Shown: positions 1 to 8,976 of the stretch, piece by piece
Layout: every line of letters starts with the position of its first letter
Position numbering within the stretch: the first letter of the stretch is position 1
DNA from: Paludibacteraceae bacterium
Lineage (GTDB): Bacteria > Bacteroidota > Bacteroidia > Bacteroidales > Paludibacteraceae
Direction of reading: 5' to 3'
Length of the DNA: 50,830 bases
Assembly: GCA_017550335.1 (NCBI GenBank)
Contig: JAFZPM010000021.1
Coordinates: 1-50,830, forward strand
The notes under the pieces: model-generated
Database searches by the model: none
The model's input: the letters and a program-made list of their open reading frames with translations, nothing else
What the model was told of the DNA's origin: nothing
Translations under genes and position numbers: made by a program

Positions 1-407
1 CGCACTATCTCTGCATCAAATCGTGGGATTTAACGGGGTTCTTGTACAAGTACGAGTACATGATGGACGAGCAGCAGAAGAAGCGGAAAGAGGAGGAACG
101 GAACCGTACTGAAAAGGATAAAGGTTCGGAAGAGGGGAGAGACGAACGCCAGAAAGCGCATGAGACCCGTTTCAAGAACGTCACCAATACCCGCATGAAG
201 GAGGCTCTCCAACTCCTGGAGATCACGGAGAAGGCGGACGAGCAGGAGATCAAATCCGCCTACCGCAGATTGGTGAAGAAATACCACCCGGACACACTCT
301 CAGCTAACGTCTCCGAGAAAGAGAAGGAGGAGGCCATCGAACGGTTCTGCTCCATCCATGAGGCTTATGAGTTTTTACTTTCCATGGAAATGGCCCGTGT
401 GAAATAA
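1..407 (+). CDS. J-domain (DnaJ-like) protein, C-terminal part, cut by window start
   Basis: The reading frame (codons starting at base 3) is open to the window edge, so the gene begins upstream and only about 134 codons are visible. The N-terminal visible part, SWDLTGFLYKYEY, matches the next gene's SWDFTSLLYKYEY, so this is the end of the same kind of protein. A charged Lys/Glu/Arg-rich linker leads into a J domain with KSAYRRLVKKYHPDTL; the HPD triad that stimulates Hsp70 ATPase is intact. By family knowledge it would be a membrane-anchored Hsp70 co-chaperone of the DjlA/TerB-J type. Inside the J domain the DNA is almost identical to the next gene (bases 206-297 against 1268-1359), pointing to recent duplication or gene conversion. 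A TTG at 42 could be mistaken for a start but the homology continues upstream of it. Confidence 0.8.
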   Translation, partial: HYLCIKSWDLTGFLYKYEYMMDEQQKKRKEEERNRTEKDKGSEEGRDERQKAHETRFKNVTNTRMKEALQLLEITEKADEQEIKSAYRRLVKKYHPDTLSANVSEKEKEEAIERFCSIHEAYEFLLSMEMARVK

Positions 408-457
408 AGTGTTTAGCGAGTGAATGAATATTTTGAATAATAATTGATTTCAAATGA

Positions 458-1477
458 ATGGTTATGGAAATGATTTTATTGGCTGATGTCACTATGGATC
501 CGATGCTCTTCTTGTTCCTTTTCATAGTTCTTCCGTTTTGTCTTTTCATATTGTTTTTGAGGCTTTTCGATGACATAAAAAATATTCCTGAAAAGATTAG
601 ATATTACCGCGATAAGATTAGCGGTTTCATCCATAATCCTCGTATTCGCGTTCCAGAAAAGAACTTGGAGTTTATCACGCTCTTTGCCGCTGTTGTCAAG
701 TGTGACGGGAGGGTGAGGCATAAAGAGATAGAATTCGTAAAAAAACATATTTTTCAGTCTCCCCAATTCGCTAAATATAAGGAACAATCCATCCGTTTTT
801 TTGAAAGTGAGTTAGAGGATATCAATGTCCGTTTCTTAGGCTATAAAACGACGAAGGTCCCATTCTTCATATTGGATCGGAAAAACATAAGTGGGGAGTG
901 TATTTCGGAGAGAGTCTCGGATATATCCGCTAACCTCTTCTCGAAACACTTAAAAAAGTATGTCGATCGGATGGAATTCATGGATATTCTGTTCCAAATC
1001 GCTTATTCACAGGCTGGTGTGAGCGATGAGGAAGTGAATCTCCTACGCGAGGTGGCCTATTCCCTTTACATCAGGTCATGGGACTTCACCTCCCTTCTGT
1101 ACAAGTACGAGTACATAAAGGAGGAAGGAGAGAAGCAACAAAAGAAGGAACAAAAGCGCACGGATAACACAGGGAAGAAGAATCGGGCTGAGAACGAGAA
1201 GAATGAGCAAAAGAAGACTTCCGAGAACCGCTTCAAGAGCGTCGCCAAAACCCGCAAGATGGAGGCCCTCCAACTCCTGGAGATCACGGGGAATGCGGAC
1301 GAGCAGGAGATCAAATCCGCCTACCGCAGATTGGCGAAGAAGTACCACCCGGACACGCTCCCCGCTAACGCCTCCGAAGAAGAGAGGGAAGAGGTCACCG
1401 CACGGTTCCGCTCAATCCATGAGGCCTATGAGTTTATGCTAGAGCAGGTTGTGCTCCTAAAAAATAAGGCATTGTAA
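458..1477 (+). CDS. Membrane-anchored TerB-like/J-domain protein (DjlA-like)
   Basis: 339 residues. One hydrophobic segment near residues 15-38 (rich in F/L/I/V) is followed by basic and aromatic residues, so the protein is probably anchored with the rest in the cytoplasm. Residues about 65-190 resemble a TerB-like helical domain: FITLFAAVVKCDGRVRHKEI and, later, LFQIAYSQAGVSDEEV are the usual acidic-turn helices. A Lys/Glu-rich linker (about 215-255) precedes a C-terminal J domain with HPD at residues 297-299. This is the order of DjlA (membrane segment, TerB, J). It follows its truncated paralogue by 50 bp. The role is inferred: recruiting DnaK to a membrane-linked substrate. The stop codon abuts the stop of the converging gene, with no bases between. 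ATG at 458 was taken as start; ATG at 464 is also possible. Confidence 0.8.
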   Translation: MVMEMILLADVTMDPMLFLFLFIVLPFCLFILFLRLFDDIKNIPEKIRYYRDKISGFIHNPRIRVPEKNLEFITLFAAVVKCDGRVRHKEIEFVKKHIFQSPQFAKYKEQSIRFFESELEDINVRFLGYKTTKVPFFILDRKNISGECISERVSDISANLFSKHLKKYVDRMEFMDILFQIAYSQAGVSDEEVNLLREVAYSLYIRSWDFTSLLYKYEYIKEEGEKQQKKEQKRTDNTGKKNRAENEKNEQKKTSENRFKSVAKTRKMEALQLLEITGNADEQEIKSAYRRLAKKYHPDTLPANASEEEREEVTARFRSIHEAYEFMLEQVVLLKNKAL

Positions 1478-2626
1478 TTATGCGAAAAAAATAAAGATGA
1501 TGTTCAACAGGCATAGCAGATCCGCATAAAAATATTCTTTTACAAGATACAAGTAGTCTTTACGTGTAAAAGCAGTGTCATATATATCCGAAATGGGTTT
1601 ACTGTTGTAATAGATGACCATGAAGAATAAAAACGCCATACATAAAGCTAGGAAAATGACTAGACCTGCCGTTTTTGTGGATATGAGCACGGAAATTGAA
1701 ACTATAGATTGGAAAGATAGAAAAATCATTGCGAAACTAGGGTCTGATAGGCTTTCTTTGATAATGAACTTCGTATCTGTCCCTTTGTCGGGTTCTGTAC
1801 TTTGGGTGAAGATGTTGGAAACGACCTTTGGATCGGAATAGAGTTCCGGATTTTTCTCTCTCAGATTCTTATAGAACCAATTGTCTTCTGATTTTGAATC
1901 GAAGGAATTTTTCAGCGCATGGAATTCCTCTGCTGTCAGGAAATGGTTCACGCAGATCCTTTTCAGGTCAGCCTCTTCCTGTTTATTGATATAGCCATCC
2001 ATGTAGGCCATTTGGAAAAGCAGGTACGAAAGGTATTTCTTTTGCTCTTCACTGAGGTAATCCACTAATGATAGGGCAAGTTCCTTGACATGATCGTCGT
2101 GTAAACAGAGATAATCATTGCGATTGCGCAGTTCTCCATATACGGAATATTCCTTCTTCCTTTTCAAATCACGGAACCATCCTTGGGGGTTGAAGAGGGT
2201 GTGTCTTACGCTTTTTATGTGTTTGTAAATCCTTTCGTCGAGGATGCCGTTACGAGGTGAGATGTACTTGAACAAATAGTTGTCGATGATAACATTGATA
2301 TCTGCTGTTTTGTTGAATGAAGACCGGATGTAATTGACGGCAAACGCTAATTTGTTGGCGTACATCTCTTTCTTGTCGCTCTGCAAGAGCTTGCTCATGA
2401 GCAGGACGACCGTCTTGTTCAATAGATTTTTATCCCTTAATATAGCTTCGTGGTGTTTCTTCTCATCCCGTCGCTCAAATACGAATATGAATCCTTTCAC
2501 TAAAAAATACATTGTGAGGATAGAGTTTAAGAACCCAAAAATAGCTCTAACTATTTCGACGTCACTCTCGAAGTTTATAGCTAATATATTCATGTGCGAC
2601 AATTGAAATAACGTTGTGATATCCAT
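1478..2626 (-). CDS. Membrane protein with TerB-like segments, function unknown
   Basis: 382 residues if translation starts at ATG 2626, which has GGGAAGAG just upstream and lies 10 bp after the stop of the FAD oxidoreductase; the frame stays open further upstream but would overlap that gene by about 180 bp. One hydrophobic segment lies near residues 25-48, and two or three at the C terminus (about 295-345 and the last 20 residues). The middle resembles two TerB-like halves: LLNKTVVLLMSKLLQSDKKE and LFQMAYMDGYINKQEEADLK. The second resembles LFQIAYSQAGVSDEEVNLLR of the converging J-domain gene, so the two proteins may be distant relatives that differ in lacking or carrying a J domain. It is the last gene of the minus-strand operon. 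No enzymatic motif was recognised; the function is unknown. Confidence 0.65.
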   Translation of the reverse strand: MDITTLFQLSHMNILAINFESDVEIVRAIFGFLNSILTMYFLVKGFIFVFERRDEKKHHEAILRDKNLLNKTVVLLMSKLLQSDKKEMYANKLAFAVNYIRSSFNKTADINVIIDNYLFKYISPRNGILDERIYKHIKSVRHTLFNPQGWFRDLKRKKEYSVYGELRNRNDYLCLHDDHVKELALSLVDYLSEEQKKYLSYLLFQMAYMDGYINKQEEADLKRICVNHFLTAEEFHALKNSFDSKSEDNWFYKNLREKNPELYSDPKVVSNIFTQSTEPDKGTDTKFIIKESLSDPSFAMIFLSFQSIVSISVLISTKTAGLVIFLALCMAFLFFMVIYYNSKPISDIYDTAFTRKDYLYLVKEYFYADLLCLLNIIFIFFA

Positions 2627-2636
2627 CTCTTCCCAG

Positions 2637-4202
2637 TTATTTTTTCTGTTCACCGATTCTTTCCGCACACAATATTCCGTCCATGGCGGAGGAGGTGATC
2701 CCTCCCGCATAGCCGGCTCCCTCGCCGCAAGGGTAGAGCCCCTTGATCTGCACATGCTGCATCGTCTCCGGGTCACGCGGAATGCGGACGGGTGAGGAGG
2801 TGCGCGACTCCACACCGATGATGACGGCGTCGTTCGTGAGATATCCCCTCATCTTCTTGTCGAACTCCCTGAAGCCCAATTGCAGGCGTTCCCTGATGAA
2901 TTTAGGCATCCATTTGTGCATGTCGGATGGCACGATGCCTGGGAGATAGGAGGTCTCCGGAAGTGAAGCGGAAGATCTGCCGTTCACGAAATCGAGGAGC
3001 CTCTGCGCAGGTGCCACCGCCATTCCACCTCCGTTCTGATAGGAGAGTCTTTCGTACTCTTCCTGGAACTTCAATCCTGCCAACGCTCCGAACTGCTCGT
3101 ATTCCTTTAGGTCCTCCGGCCTGATCTCCACCACAATGGCTGCGTTCGCGAAGGGTGAGTTACGATGGGAAGGGGACATGCCGTTGACGACACATTCGCC
3201 CTCACCCGTGGAGGCAGGTACGATGAAGCCTCCCGGACACATGCAGAAGGAGTATACGCCTCGCTCCTTCACTTGTGTGACGACGTTGTAGGCGGCTGAG
3301 GGAAGGTATTTCCCCCGCTCCTTGCGATGGTATTGTATGCTGTCGATAAGCGTTTGCTTGTGCTCCACACGGACACCCATGGCGAACCCTTTGCACTCCA
3401 TGAGGATGCCTTCTTGGTGGAGTAGGGTATAGATGTCACGTGACGAATGGCCAGTGGCTAAGATGATATTGTCGGCGAAGAAACGTTCTCCATCTGCCGT
3501 CTCCACGCCTTCCACATGGTCGTCCTTCGTCAGTATCTTGGTCATTTTCTTTTCGAAATGGATTTCACCGCCATGACGAAGGATGGTGTCCCGCATGTTC
3601 TTGATGACGACCGGCAAACGATCCGTCCCGATGTGCGGATGCGCCTCATAGAGTATCTCGTCCTGCGCTCCGTGCTGGTGGAAGGTAAGCAGGATGCGGC
3701 TGCAATCTCCCTTCTTCTTGGAGCGTGTGAAGAGCTTGCCGTCGGAGAAGGTGCCGGCGCCGCCCTCCCCGAAACAGTAGTTGGATTCTAGGTTCAGTCC
3801 GTTGTTACGGTTGAGTTGGGCGATGTCTTTCTTACGTTCGCTCACCTCCTTGCCTCGCTCGATGATAACCGGTTTGAGCCCTAACTCGATGAGCCGGAGG
3901 GCTGCGAAAAGGCCTGCAGGCCCCGCACCGATGATGAGCACAGGCTCACCCTTCGAGACGTCCTGGTAATGGAACGGGTAGGTGATGGGCTCCGGTTGCG
4001 TCCCTTGGGTATAGACATTCACGCAGAGGTTGATCTTCACCTGTGTGCGGGAACGCGCGTCGATCGATTTGCGGACAATCCGCACGGTCGTCACTTGGCT
4101 GGGTGCAACATGGATCTTCTGGGCGACCTGCTCCTTCAGCCGGGCCTCGTCTCCTGCCTGCTCGGGCAGTACGGTGAGTTGTATGTTGGGTAAAAAAGCC
4201 AT
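2637..4202 (-). CDS. FAD-dependent oxidoreductase of the COG2509 type
   Basis: 521 residues. An N-terminal domain of about 85 residues precedes a dinucleotide-binding fold with GAGPAG at residues 92-97 followed by an acidic strand end (VIIERG). Other flavoprotein marks are a mid-protein NIILATGHSSRD strand and a C-terminal FAD motif GLYPCGEGAGYAGGI. The region NYCFGEGGAGTFSDGKL after the first motif is typical of this group, which is often annotated as an NAD(P)/FAD-dependent dehydrogenase of unknown substrate. It is likely cytosolic. It sits 15 bp after the response-regulator gene and 10 bp before the TerB-like membrane protein, so it is probably co-transcribed. The substrate cannot be read from the sequence. 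Confidence 0.85.
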   Translation of the reverse strand: MAFLPNIQLTVLPEQAGDEARLKEQVAQKIHVAPSQVTTVRIVRKSIDARSRTQVKINLCVNVYTQGTQPEPITYPFHYQDVSKGEPVLIIGAGPAGLFAALRLIELGLKPVIIERGKEVSERKKDIAQLNRNNGLNLESNYCFGEGGAGTFSDGKLFTRSKKKGDCSRILLTFHQHGAQDEILYEAHPHIGTDRLPVVIKNMRDTILRHGGEIHFEKKMTKILTKDDHVEGVETADGERFFADNIILATGHSSRDIYTLLHQEGILMECKGFAMGVRVEHKQTLIDSIQYHRKERGKYLPSAAYNVVTQVKERGVYSFCMCPGGFIVPASTGEGECVVNGMSPSHRNSPFANAAIVVEIRPEDLKEYEQFGALAGLKFQEEYERLSYQNGGGMAVAPAQRLLDFVNGRSSASLPETSYLPGIVPSDMHKWMPKFIRERLQLGFREFDKKMRGYLTNDAVIIGVESRTSSPVRIPRDPETMQHVQIKGLYPCGEGAGYAGGITSSAMDGILCAERIGEQKK

Positions 4203-4217
4203 TCCGATTCTTCCTGT

Positions 4218-4952
4218 TTAGTTGGCTAACATCCGCTTGTCGATGAACTCCTGGAATGTGTTCTTGTAGGAGTCGGAGACAGGGATGTAGGTCTTCCCGA
4301 AGATGATTCTGTTACGCTCCACTTCCTTGATTTTGCTTGCGTTCACGATGTAGGAGCGGTGGACGCGCAGGAACTGGCTGGCTGGAAGAGTGGTCTCCAA
4401 CGATTTCATGCTCATCAGCGAGAGGATAGGGTATTGCTGATCCTCCAGGAATATCTTCACGTAATCCTTCATGCCTTCGATGTAGAGGATCTTGTCGAAC
4501 TGCACCTGCACGAGTTTGTAATCCGTCTTCACGAAGATCGACCTTTCCGTCTCTGGCTGCTCCGTGGCGGCTGGTTTATTCGCGTTAGCGGCCATCTCGA
4601 ACCAACTCAACGCCTTGTTGGCGGCTTGCAGGAAATCATCGTAGCTGATGGGTTTCAGCAGATAGTCCAAGGCATTCACCTTGAATCCGTCCAAGGCATA
4701 TTGCTGGAAAGCGGTGGTGAAGATCACCTTCGTCTTGTCACCGATGAGCTTCGAGAACTCCAAGCCGTTCATTTCAGGCATCTGGATGTCGAGGAACATC
4801 AGGTCAGGCGTGTTCTCAGCAAAGGCTTTCGCGGCTTCCACCGCGCTCGAGTAGCTCCCGATCAGGTTCAGGAAAGGGGTTTTCTTCACGTAAGATTCGA
4901 TGAGTCCCAAAGCCAATGGCTCGTCGTCTACTACGATACAATTGAGTGTCAT
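4218..4952 (-). CDS. LytTR-family response regulator
   Basis: 244 residues. The receiver domain (1-120) has the acidic pocket DDE at 9-11, the phospho-acceptor Asp55 in LMFLDIQMPE, the switch Thr near 79-80 and Lys100 in YLLKP. After a linker, residues about 138-244 form a LytTR DNA-binding domain (FVKTDYKLVQVQFDKILYIE, FLRVHRSYIVNASKI, IPVSDSYK). The protein would be phosphorylated by the kinase encoded immediately upstream, with which it overlaps by 4 bp (ATGA), and would then bind DNA as a transcription regulator. Its targets are not evident. It belongs to a six-gene operon that otherwise encodes enzymes and envelope proteins rather than a typical peptide or sugar system. Confidence 0.92.
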   Translation of the reverse strand: MTLNCIVVDDEPLALGLIESYVKKTPFLNLIGSYSSAVEAAKAFAENTPDLMFLDIQMPEMNGLEFSKLIGDKTKVIFTTAFQQYALDGFKVNALDYLLKPISYDDFLQAANKALSWFEMAANANKPAATEQPETERSIFVKTDYKLVQVQFDKILYIEGMKDYVKIFLEDQQYPILSLMSMKSLETTLPASQFLRVHRSYIVNASKIKEVERNRIIFGKTYIPVSDSYKNTFQEFIDKRMLAN

Positions 4953-6148
4953 GCGTTCTCCTCCTTTTTCGTGTTAATGATTAATAATGAGTGATATACA
5001 TCACCCTCCACACCATATTCGAAGACATGCGAATTCGGGTATATGAGTTCCAGCCTCCTTTTCGTGTTCTCCATGCCGATGCCCGAACCGCTCTTGTCAT
5101 GCTCGGCGGACTTCGGGAAATAGCTGTTCCGCAGCTCGCACCGTACGGTGTTCGCCTCGGGTTCCTTGATGGAGAATTCGATGAATGACGACTGGTTGTT
5201 GGATACTCCATGCTTGAAAGCGTTCTCTATCAATGATATGAAGAGAAGCGGGGCGATCGGCATCATCGGGTCTAGGGAGACATCCGTCGTGACATCCACC
5301 CTGACGGAACTACTCAACCGAAGTCTCATCAGTTTGACGTAGTTATTGATGAAATCGATCTCCTTCTGGATCGGCACATACTGCTGTCCGTCATCGTAAA
5401 GGACGTATCGCAGCATCTTGCTGAGGTCCATGACCGCCTCCTGCGACTTCTCCGGACTGATGGCGATCAGCGCATAGATGTTATTCAGCGTATTGAACAG
5501 GAAGTGCGGGTTGATCTGACTCTTCAGGTTCTTCAGCTCCGCTTCCACCTTCTGTTTCTCCTCCTCCTGGCGTTTCTCTTCTGTCTGGAACCACCTTGAT
5601 GTTGTCTTGATGGCGACCGCGATGCCAGCCATGCAGATGAAAGAGAAGATATCAGTGATGATGTGCCACCATCTGAATCGTTTACGGTCTCTCTGGATGT
5701 TTTGGGAGATGTCCGTTTTAACGGTAGGGACCTCCACCTGTTCGTTGACAATGATGGAAGACTCGCTCTGTTTCAGATCCTTGATCTCCTTCTCCAGCAG
5801 TTCGATCTTCTCTTGAAGGCGAACACTGCGCGGTTGTATGTCCGGCGTCAGATAATTCTGCCAGCAATAATTCAATCCGCAAAGCAAGGCGATGAGCATC
5901 AGGTTATGCGTGATATAGCTTTTTAACCGATTGGCGAACACGAATTTTTCTATCAACCAACAATAGTTGACGTAAAAGATGATCATGAAGGAGATCGGCG
6001 TGCAGACATTCTTCCACCAATAGACAACCCATTGGTTGTCGTCGCTTCTGCTATAAAAGAAGATCGGGATGACGAATATTAGCAGCCATGCTATCACATG
6101 GATCGAAATGATGAACTCTTTTTTGTGTGGAAATATGGATTTACTCAT
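4949..6148 (-). CDS. LytS/YehU-type sensor histidine kinase (His_kinase family)
   Basis: 399 residues. About four hydrophobic segments (roughly 13-33, 48-66, 80-96, 163-181) place the N-terminal half in the inner membrane. Between the third and fourth is a charged stretch with LQEKIELLEKEIKDLKQ, a likely coiled coil; another Glu/Lys-rich helix runs about 187-210. The phospho-acceptor box QINPHFLFNTLNNIYAL carries His215. The ATPase part has the N box LISLIENAFKHG and the glycine-rich GSGIGMENTKRRL. This set defines the His_kinase (PF06580) family that pairs with LytTR regulators. It overlaps the regulator gene by 4 bp and the upstream nuclease-family gene by 8 bp. No large extracellular sensor domain other than the coiled-coil segment is visible. 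Confidence 0.92.
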   Translation of the reverse strand: MSKSIFPHKKEFIISIHVIAWLLIFVIPIFFYSRSDDNQWVVYWWKNVCTPISFMIIFYVNYCWLIEKFVFANRLKSYITHNLMLIALLCGLNYCWQNYLTPDIQPRSVRLQEKIELLEKEIKDLKQSESSIIVNEQVEVPTVKTDISQNIQRDRKRFRWWHIITDIFSFICMAGIAVAIKTTSRWFQTEEKRQEEEKQKVEAELKNLKSQINPHFLFNTLNNIYALIAISPEKSQEAVMDLSKMLRYVLYDDGQQYVPIQKEIDFINNYVKLMRLRLSSSVRVDVTTDVSLDPMMPIAPLLFISLIENAFKHGVSNNQSSFIEFSIKEPEANTVRCELRNSYFPKSAEHDKSGSGIGMENTKRRLELIYPNSHVFEYGVEGDVYHSLLIINTKKEENA

Positions 6149-7196
6149 GGTTGATGATGTCTAAGTCTAAAATTAGGGGTAAATGATCGCTGTATCCATA
6201 GGCGTAGAAGGCACCCATGAACGCTCTTTTAGGAGCCTTGCCCGTTTTATCCTCCTTCAGGAGAAAATCCTCCTCGCATATATGCACATCGTAGACGGAG
6301 GTGTGGATGGAGTGCTTGGGATCCAACAGCGGGCCCGAGACGATGAGCTGGTCCAGCATGCCCCATTCCCCGCCGAATTTGTGGCTTCCCATGTCACCTC
6401 TCTCCGCGAATCGCTCGCAGAGGTTGTAGAGTTTTGTGTCAGCGGGTTGGGACGTCGGCTTTTCCGCGCCAAGGACCTGTTTGATGCTTGCGTTGTAGGG
6501 GTAGTCGTTGAAATCGCCCATGATGATGATATTGCATCGCGGCTGGGCATTCTGCAGGCTATCCGTCACTTTGCGGAGCGCTTTCGCCGCCGTGAAGCGT
6601 TTATGTTCCGACTCAAGTTCGCCGCCGTATCGGGAAGGCCAGTGGTTCACGAAGACGTGGAGCGTATCACCATTGAACAACACGCCTGTGGCATGTAGGA
6701 TATCCCGCGTCGGACGACCCTCCTCGATGGGCACAGGGATGAAATCCTCACTGATGATGCGGAAACGGTCCGGCAGATAGGCTAGGGCAACGTCCACGCC
6801 ACGTTGGTCAGGAGAGTCCTTGTGGACTAACTGATAACCGCAGACCCTTAACTGGGTGCGTTGCGTCAGGTCCGTCAGCACTTTTTTGTTCTCCACCTCA
6901 CAGAGACCAATGATGACAGGTCTAGTCCATCCTCCAGCGGCAGTGATGGCCCTCGATATATTATTCAGTTTGTTTTTATATTTCCCTTCCGTCCACTGGT
7001 ATTCCCCTTCCGGCGTGAAGGCGTTGTCATCCGTCAACGGGTCATCCTCGCAGTCGAATAGGTTCTCCACGTTGTAGCTGACGATACGGATCGATTCATG
7101 GTCTGTTTTTTCGGCGAGACAAGGGAACACGGCCACTATTTGGGAATAGAGGCAGAACCGTAAAAATCTTGTCGACAACCATCTCATCATAACCAT
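6141..7196 (-). CDS. Endonuclease/exonuclease/phosphatase-family protein
   Basis: 351 residues. The EEP fold motifs are in order: SYNVENLFDCEDD (first metal-binding Asn), IGLCEVENKKVL (metal-binding Glu), MGDFNDYPYNAS (Asp and Asn of the active site) and YSDHLPLILDL (catalytic His with preceding Asp). A basic, hydrophobic N terminus of about 28 residues ending near CLAEK looks like a signal peptide, so the protein is probably periplasmic or envelope-located. Its substrate could be nucleic acid or a phosphodiester; the family alone does not decide. It starts 5 bp after the lipoprotein gene and overlaps the kinase gene by 8 bp, which argues for one transcript. Confidence 0.85.
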   Translation of the reverse strand: MVMMRWLSTRFLRFCLYSQIVAVFPCLAEKTDHESIRIVSYNVENLFDCEDDPLTDDNAFTPEGEYQWTEGKYKNKLNNISRAITAAGGWTRPVIIGLCEVENKKVLTDLTQRTQLRVCGYQLVHKDSPDQRGVDVALAYLPDRFRIISEDFIPVPIEEGRPTRDILHATGVLFNGDTLHVFVNHWPSRYGGELESEHKRFTAAKALRKVTDSLQNAQPRCNIIIMGDFNDYPYNASIKQVLGAEKPTSQPADTKLYNLCERFAERGDMGSHKFGGEWGMLDQLIVSGPLLDPKHSIHTSVYDVHICEEDFLLKEDKTGKAPKRAFMGAFYAYGYSDHLPLILDLDIINHE

Positions 7197-7201
7197 GTAA
7201 T

Positions 7202-8728
7202 TTATTGGCCCTTATCGTTTTGCGCCTCCTCGTCGTTCATCTTCACGACCGTCTGGTAGGCACCCATGTCGGGTGCGGCGATCACATCCCTGACCACACC
7301 ATCCTTGTCCGTCTTATAGGCTTCGTTGCGGAGCACCAGACCGAGGTCGCCCCTTTCCCTGCACGGAGAATCCTCCCTCAGGTGGAAATCATACGTGTGG
7401 TTTGCATTGTCTATAAGTTGGAAGCATGGTTTTTCATTGAGAATCACGACGTTGAAGTGCACCGTGTCCTTCTCGACATCCTCAGGTTGGATGTCCATGA
7501 AAATAAGGGAATGGTCAAATCTGTAATCCAAAGAATCATCCGAGGTGTGAGGAATGAAACGGATTTGATTCCTCGGCAGGTCTATTTCAGATGTGTCCCC
7601 TGCCACAATACAGTTGTTGAACACAGCCTTGAAAGGTAATCCGACCTCCTGATTCTCTTCTGCGAAACTGTCCATATCGGATAGTATGAGCGCACAATTG
7701 GTGAGATTATGATTGGAGATGGTGCAATGATCGAATTGGTGTTTGCCACCCTGCAGGATGACAGCCCCTCCTTTCCCGTTCGTGAACACGGAATTATAGG
7801 CAAGCACGTTTGTGCAGTAGGCGCCGAGGCATGCACCATACGTGTTGTGGATATGGCTATTGGAGATGACCAGGCTATAATCGTCGCTGTCAGCCATGGT
7901 GGAGTCGACCTCTATGCCGAAGGCGCCACCCATGATGAAGGCATGATTGATCCTGTTGCCCGAGCTTTTAGGGGATATATATATACCTCCCCACTGGTTA
8001 TTTACATGTTCGTAAAGCAGGTTATCCTTTTTGCTGTAGTAATCCTTTTTGTTCCTGTCGGTGCGGAATACGACCTCATTGTTAGCGGACCCGTCGATGA
8101 TGAGGGAGCCGTCCACACATATGGTACCCATCTTCTTCATGTAGAGTGTCGTACCCTCCTTGATGGTCAGTGTGACGGCGGAATCCACGATGATGGAGTC
8201 GTAGATAAGGAACGGCTTCTCGTTCGTCCATGAAGTGTCATGGCTGATGTGTAGACGTTCCCTGATATGACAGGCGTCTTGTCCGTAGGCGGAGAGCACG
8301 ATGTCCTGGCAATTACCGTTGTACATGAATTTGATTCTGTCCTCGATGAATAGGGGAGCGTTGTCTCCGATTTCCTCGACCACGATCTGCACGAAGACGT
8401 AGAGGCTATCGCCCGAACGTATTTCGACGTTTGAGAACGAAGTGCCGGATTTCCCGTTGACATTGATCTTGAAGAAGTTGTTTTTGGAATCCAACACGAT
8501 GGAGGCTATTTTGATATCCTCTTTTGTCCTGTTGTATATCTTGAATTCAGCGGTCGGACTGATAGTCTGGGAAATTACCGTGTCGAATCGGAGAGAGTCA
8601 GGCATCGACAGTTTGAAATCCGGATCGTTGGTGAAATCATCCTTGCAACCGCTGTTGGAGAAAAACACGCCAAGTAGAAGCAATCCGATGAAGACGCTAT
8701 TGGATAAATATAGTAATTTCTTTGCCAT
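7202..8728 (-). CDS. Lipoprotein with right-handed beta-helix-like repeats
   Basis: 508 residues. The N terminus is a lipoprotein signal with a hydrophobic core and SNSGC, giving Cys28 as the lipidated residue. Residues about 40-150 look like a beta-rich domain (TAEFKIYNRTKEDIKIASI). From about 180 to 370 there are repeated short strands of the kind found in parallel beta-helices (GSLIIDGSANNEVVFRT, HAFIMGGAFGIEVDS, NSHIHNTYGACLGAYC, NSVFTNGKGGAVILQGG, HCTISNHNLTNCALIL). The C terminus ends in APDMGAYQ, a frequent closing motif of such proteins. It is first in the six-gene minus-strand operon, with a TACCTTTG promoter box just upstream. It is probably exported and may bind or process polysaccharide, but no catalytic residue was identified. 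Confidence 0.8.
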   Translation of the reverse strand: MAKKLLYLSNSVFIGLLLLGVFFSNSGCKDDFTNDPDFKLSMPDSLRFDTVISQTISPTAEFKIYNRTKEDIKIASIVLDSKNNFFKINVNGKSGTSFSNVEIRSGDSLYVFVQIVVEEIGDNAPLFIEDRIKFMYNGNCQDIVLSAYGQDACHIRERLHISHDTSWTNEKPFLIYDSIIVDSAVTLTIKEGTTLYMKKMGTICVDGSLIIDGSANNEVVFRTDRNKKDYYSKKDNLLYEHVNNQWGGIYISPKSSGNRINHAFIMGGAFGIEVDSTMADSDDYSLVISNSHIHNTYGACLGAYCTNVLAYNSVFTNGKGGAVILQGGKHQFDHCTISNHNLTNCALILSDMDSFAEENQEVGLPFKAVFNNCIVAGDTSEIDLPRNQIRFIPHTSDDSLDYRFDHSLIFMDIQPEDVEKDTVHFNVVILNEKPCFQLIDNANHTYDFHLREDSPCRERGDLGLVLRNEAYKTDKDGVVRDVIAAPDMGAYQTVVKMNDEEAQNDKGQ

Positions 8729-8750
8729 CTGATATATTATTCTTAGGCTT

Positions 8751-8758
8751 CAAAGGTA
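8751..8758 (-). promoter_or_regulatory. Candidate -7 box for the minus-strand operon
   Basis: On the minus strand the bases read TACCTTTG, matching the Bacteroidota -7 consensus TAnnTTTG, 22 bp ahead of the lipoprotein start codon at 8728. No clear TTTG -33 box is visible at the expected distance, so this is a partial match only. Confidence 0.45.
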
Positions 8759-8943
8759 ATCATTAAAACAATATGAAAAGATTGATTCGGACAAAAAAGC
8801 TTTTTTGAGCTGTTTTTTGTGCGATTTCAGCCCTTTGTGGAGGCAAAATGTGAAATTGTTGAAAATTTAATAATCTATGAATCAAAATTTTATTAAATTG
8901 ATTATTGATATCTGACATAATTACATTTATTTTTTCGATTATA

Positions 8944-8976
8944 TTTGTTTTTATTGAATTTTTCATGCTAATTTTG
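8944..8976 (+). promoter_or_regulatory. Candidate promoter of polysaccharide locus 1
   Basis: TTTG at 8944-8947 and TAATTTTG at 8969-8976 match the Bacteroidota -33 and -7 boxes with 21 bases between. Transcription would begin near 8981, leaving an untranslated leader of about 340 bases before the first gene at 9322. Confidence 0.55.
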
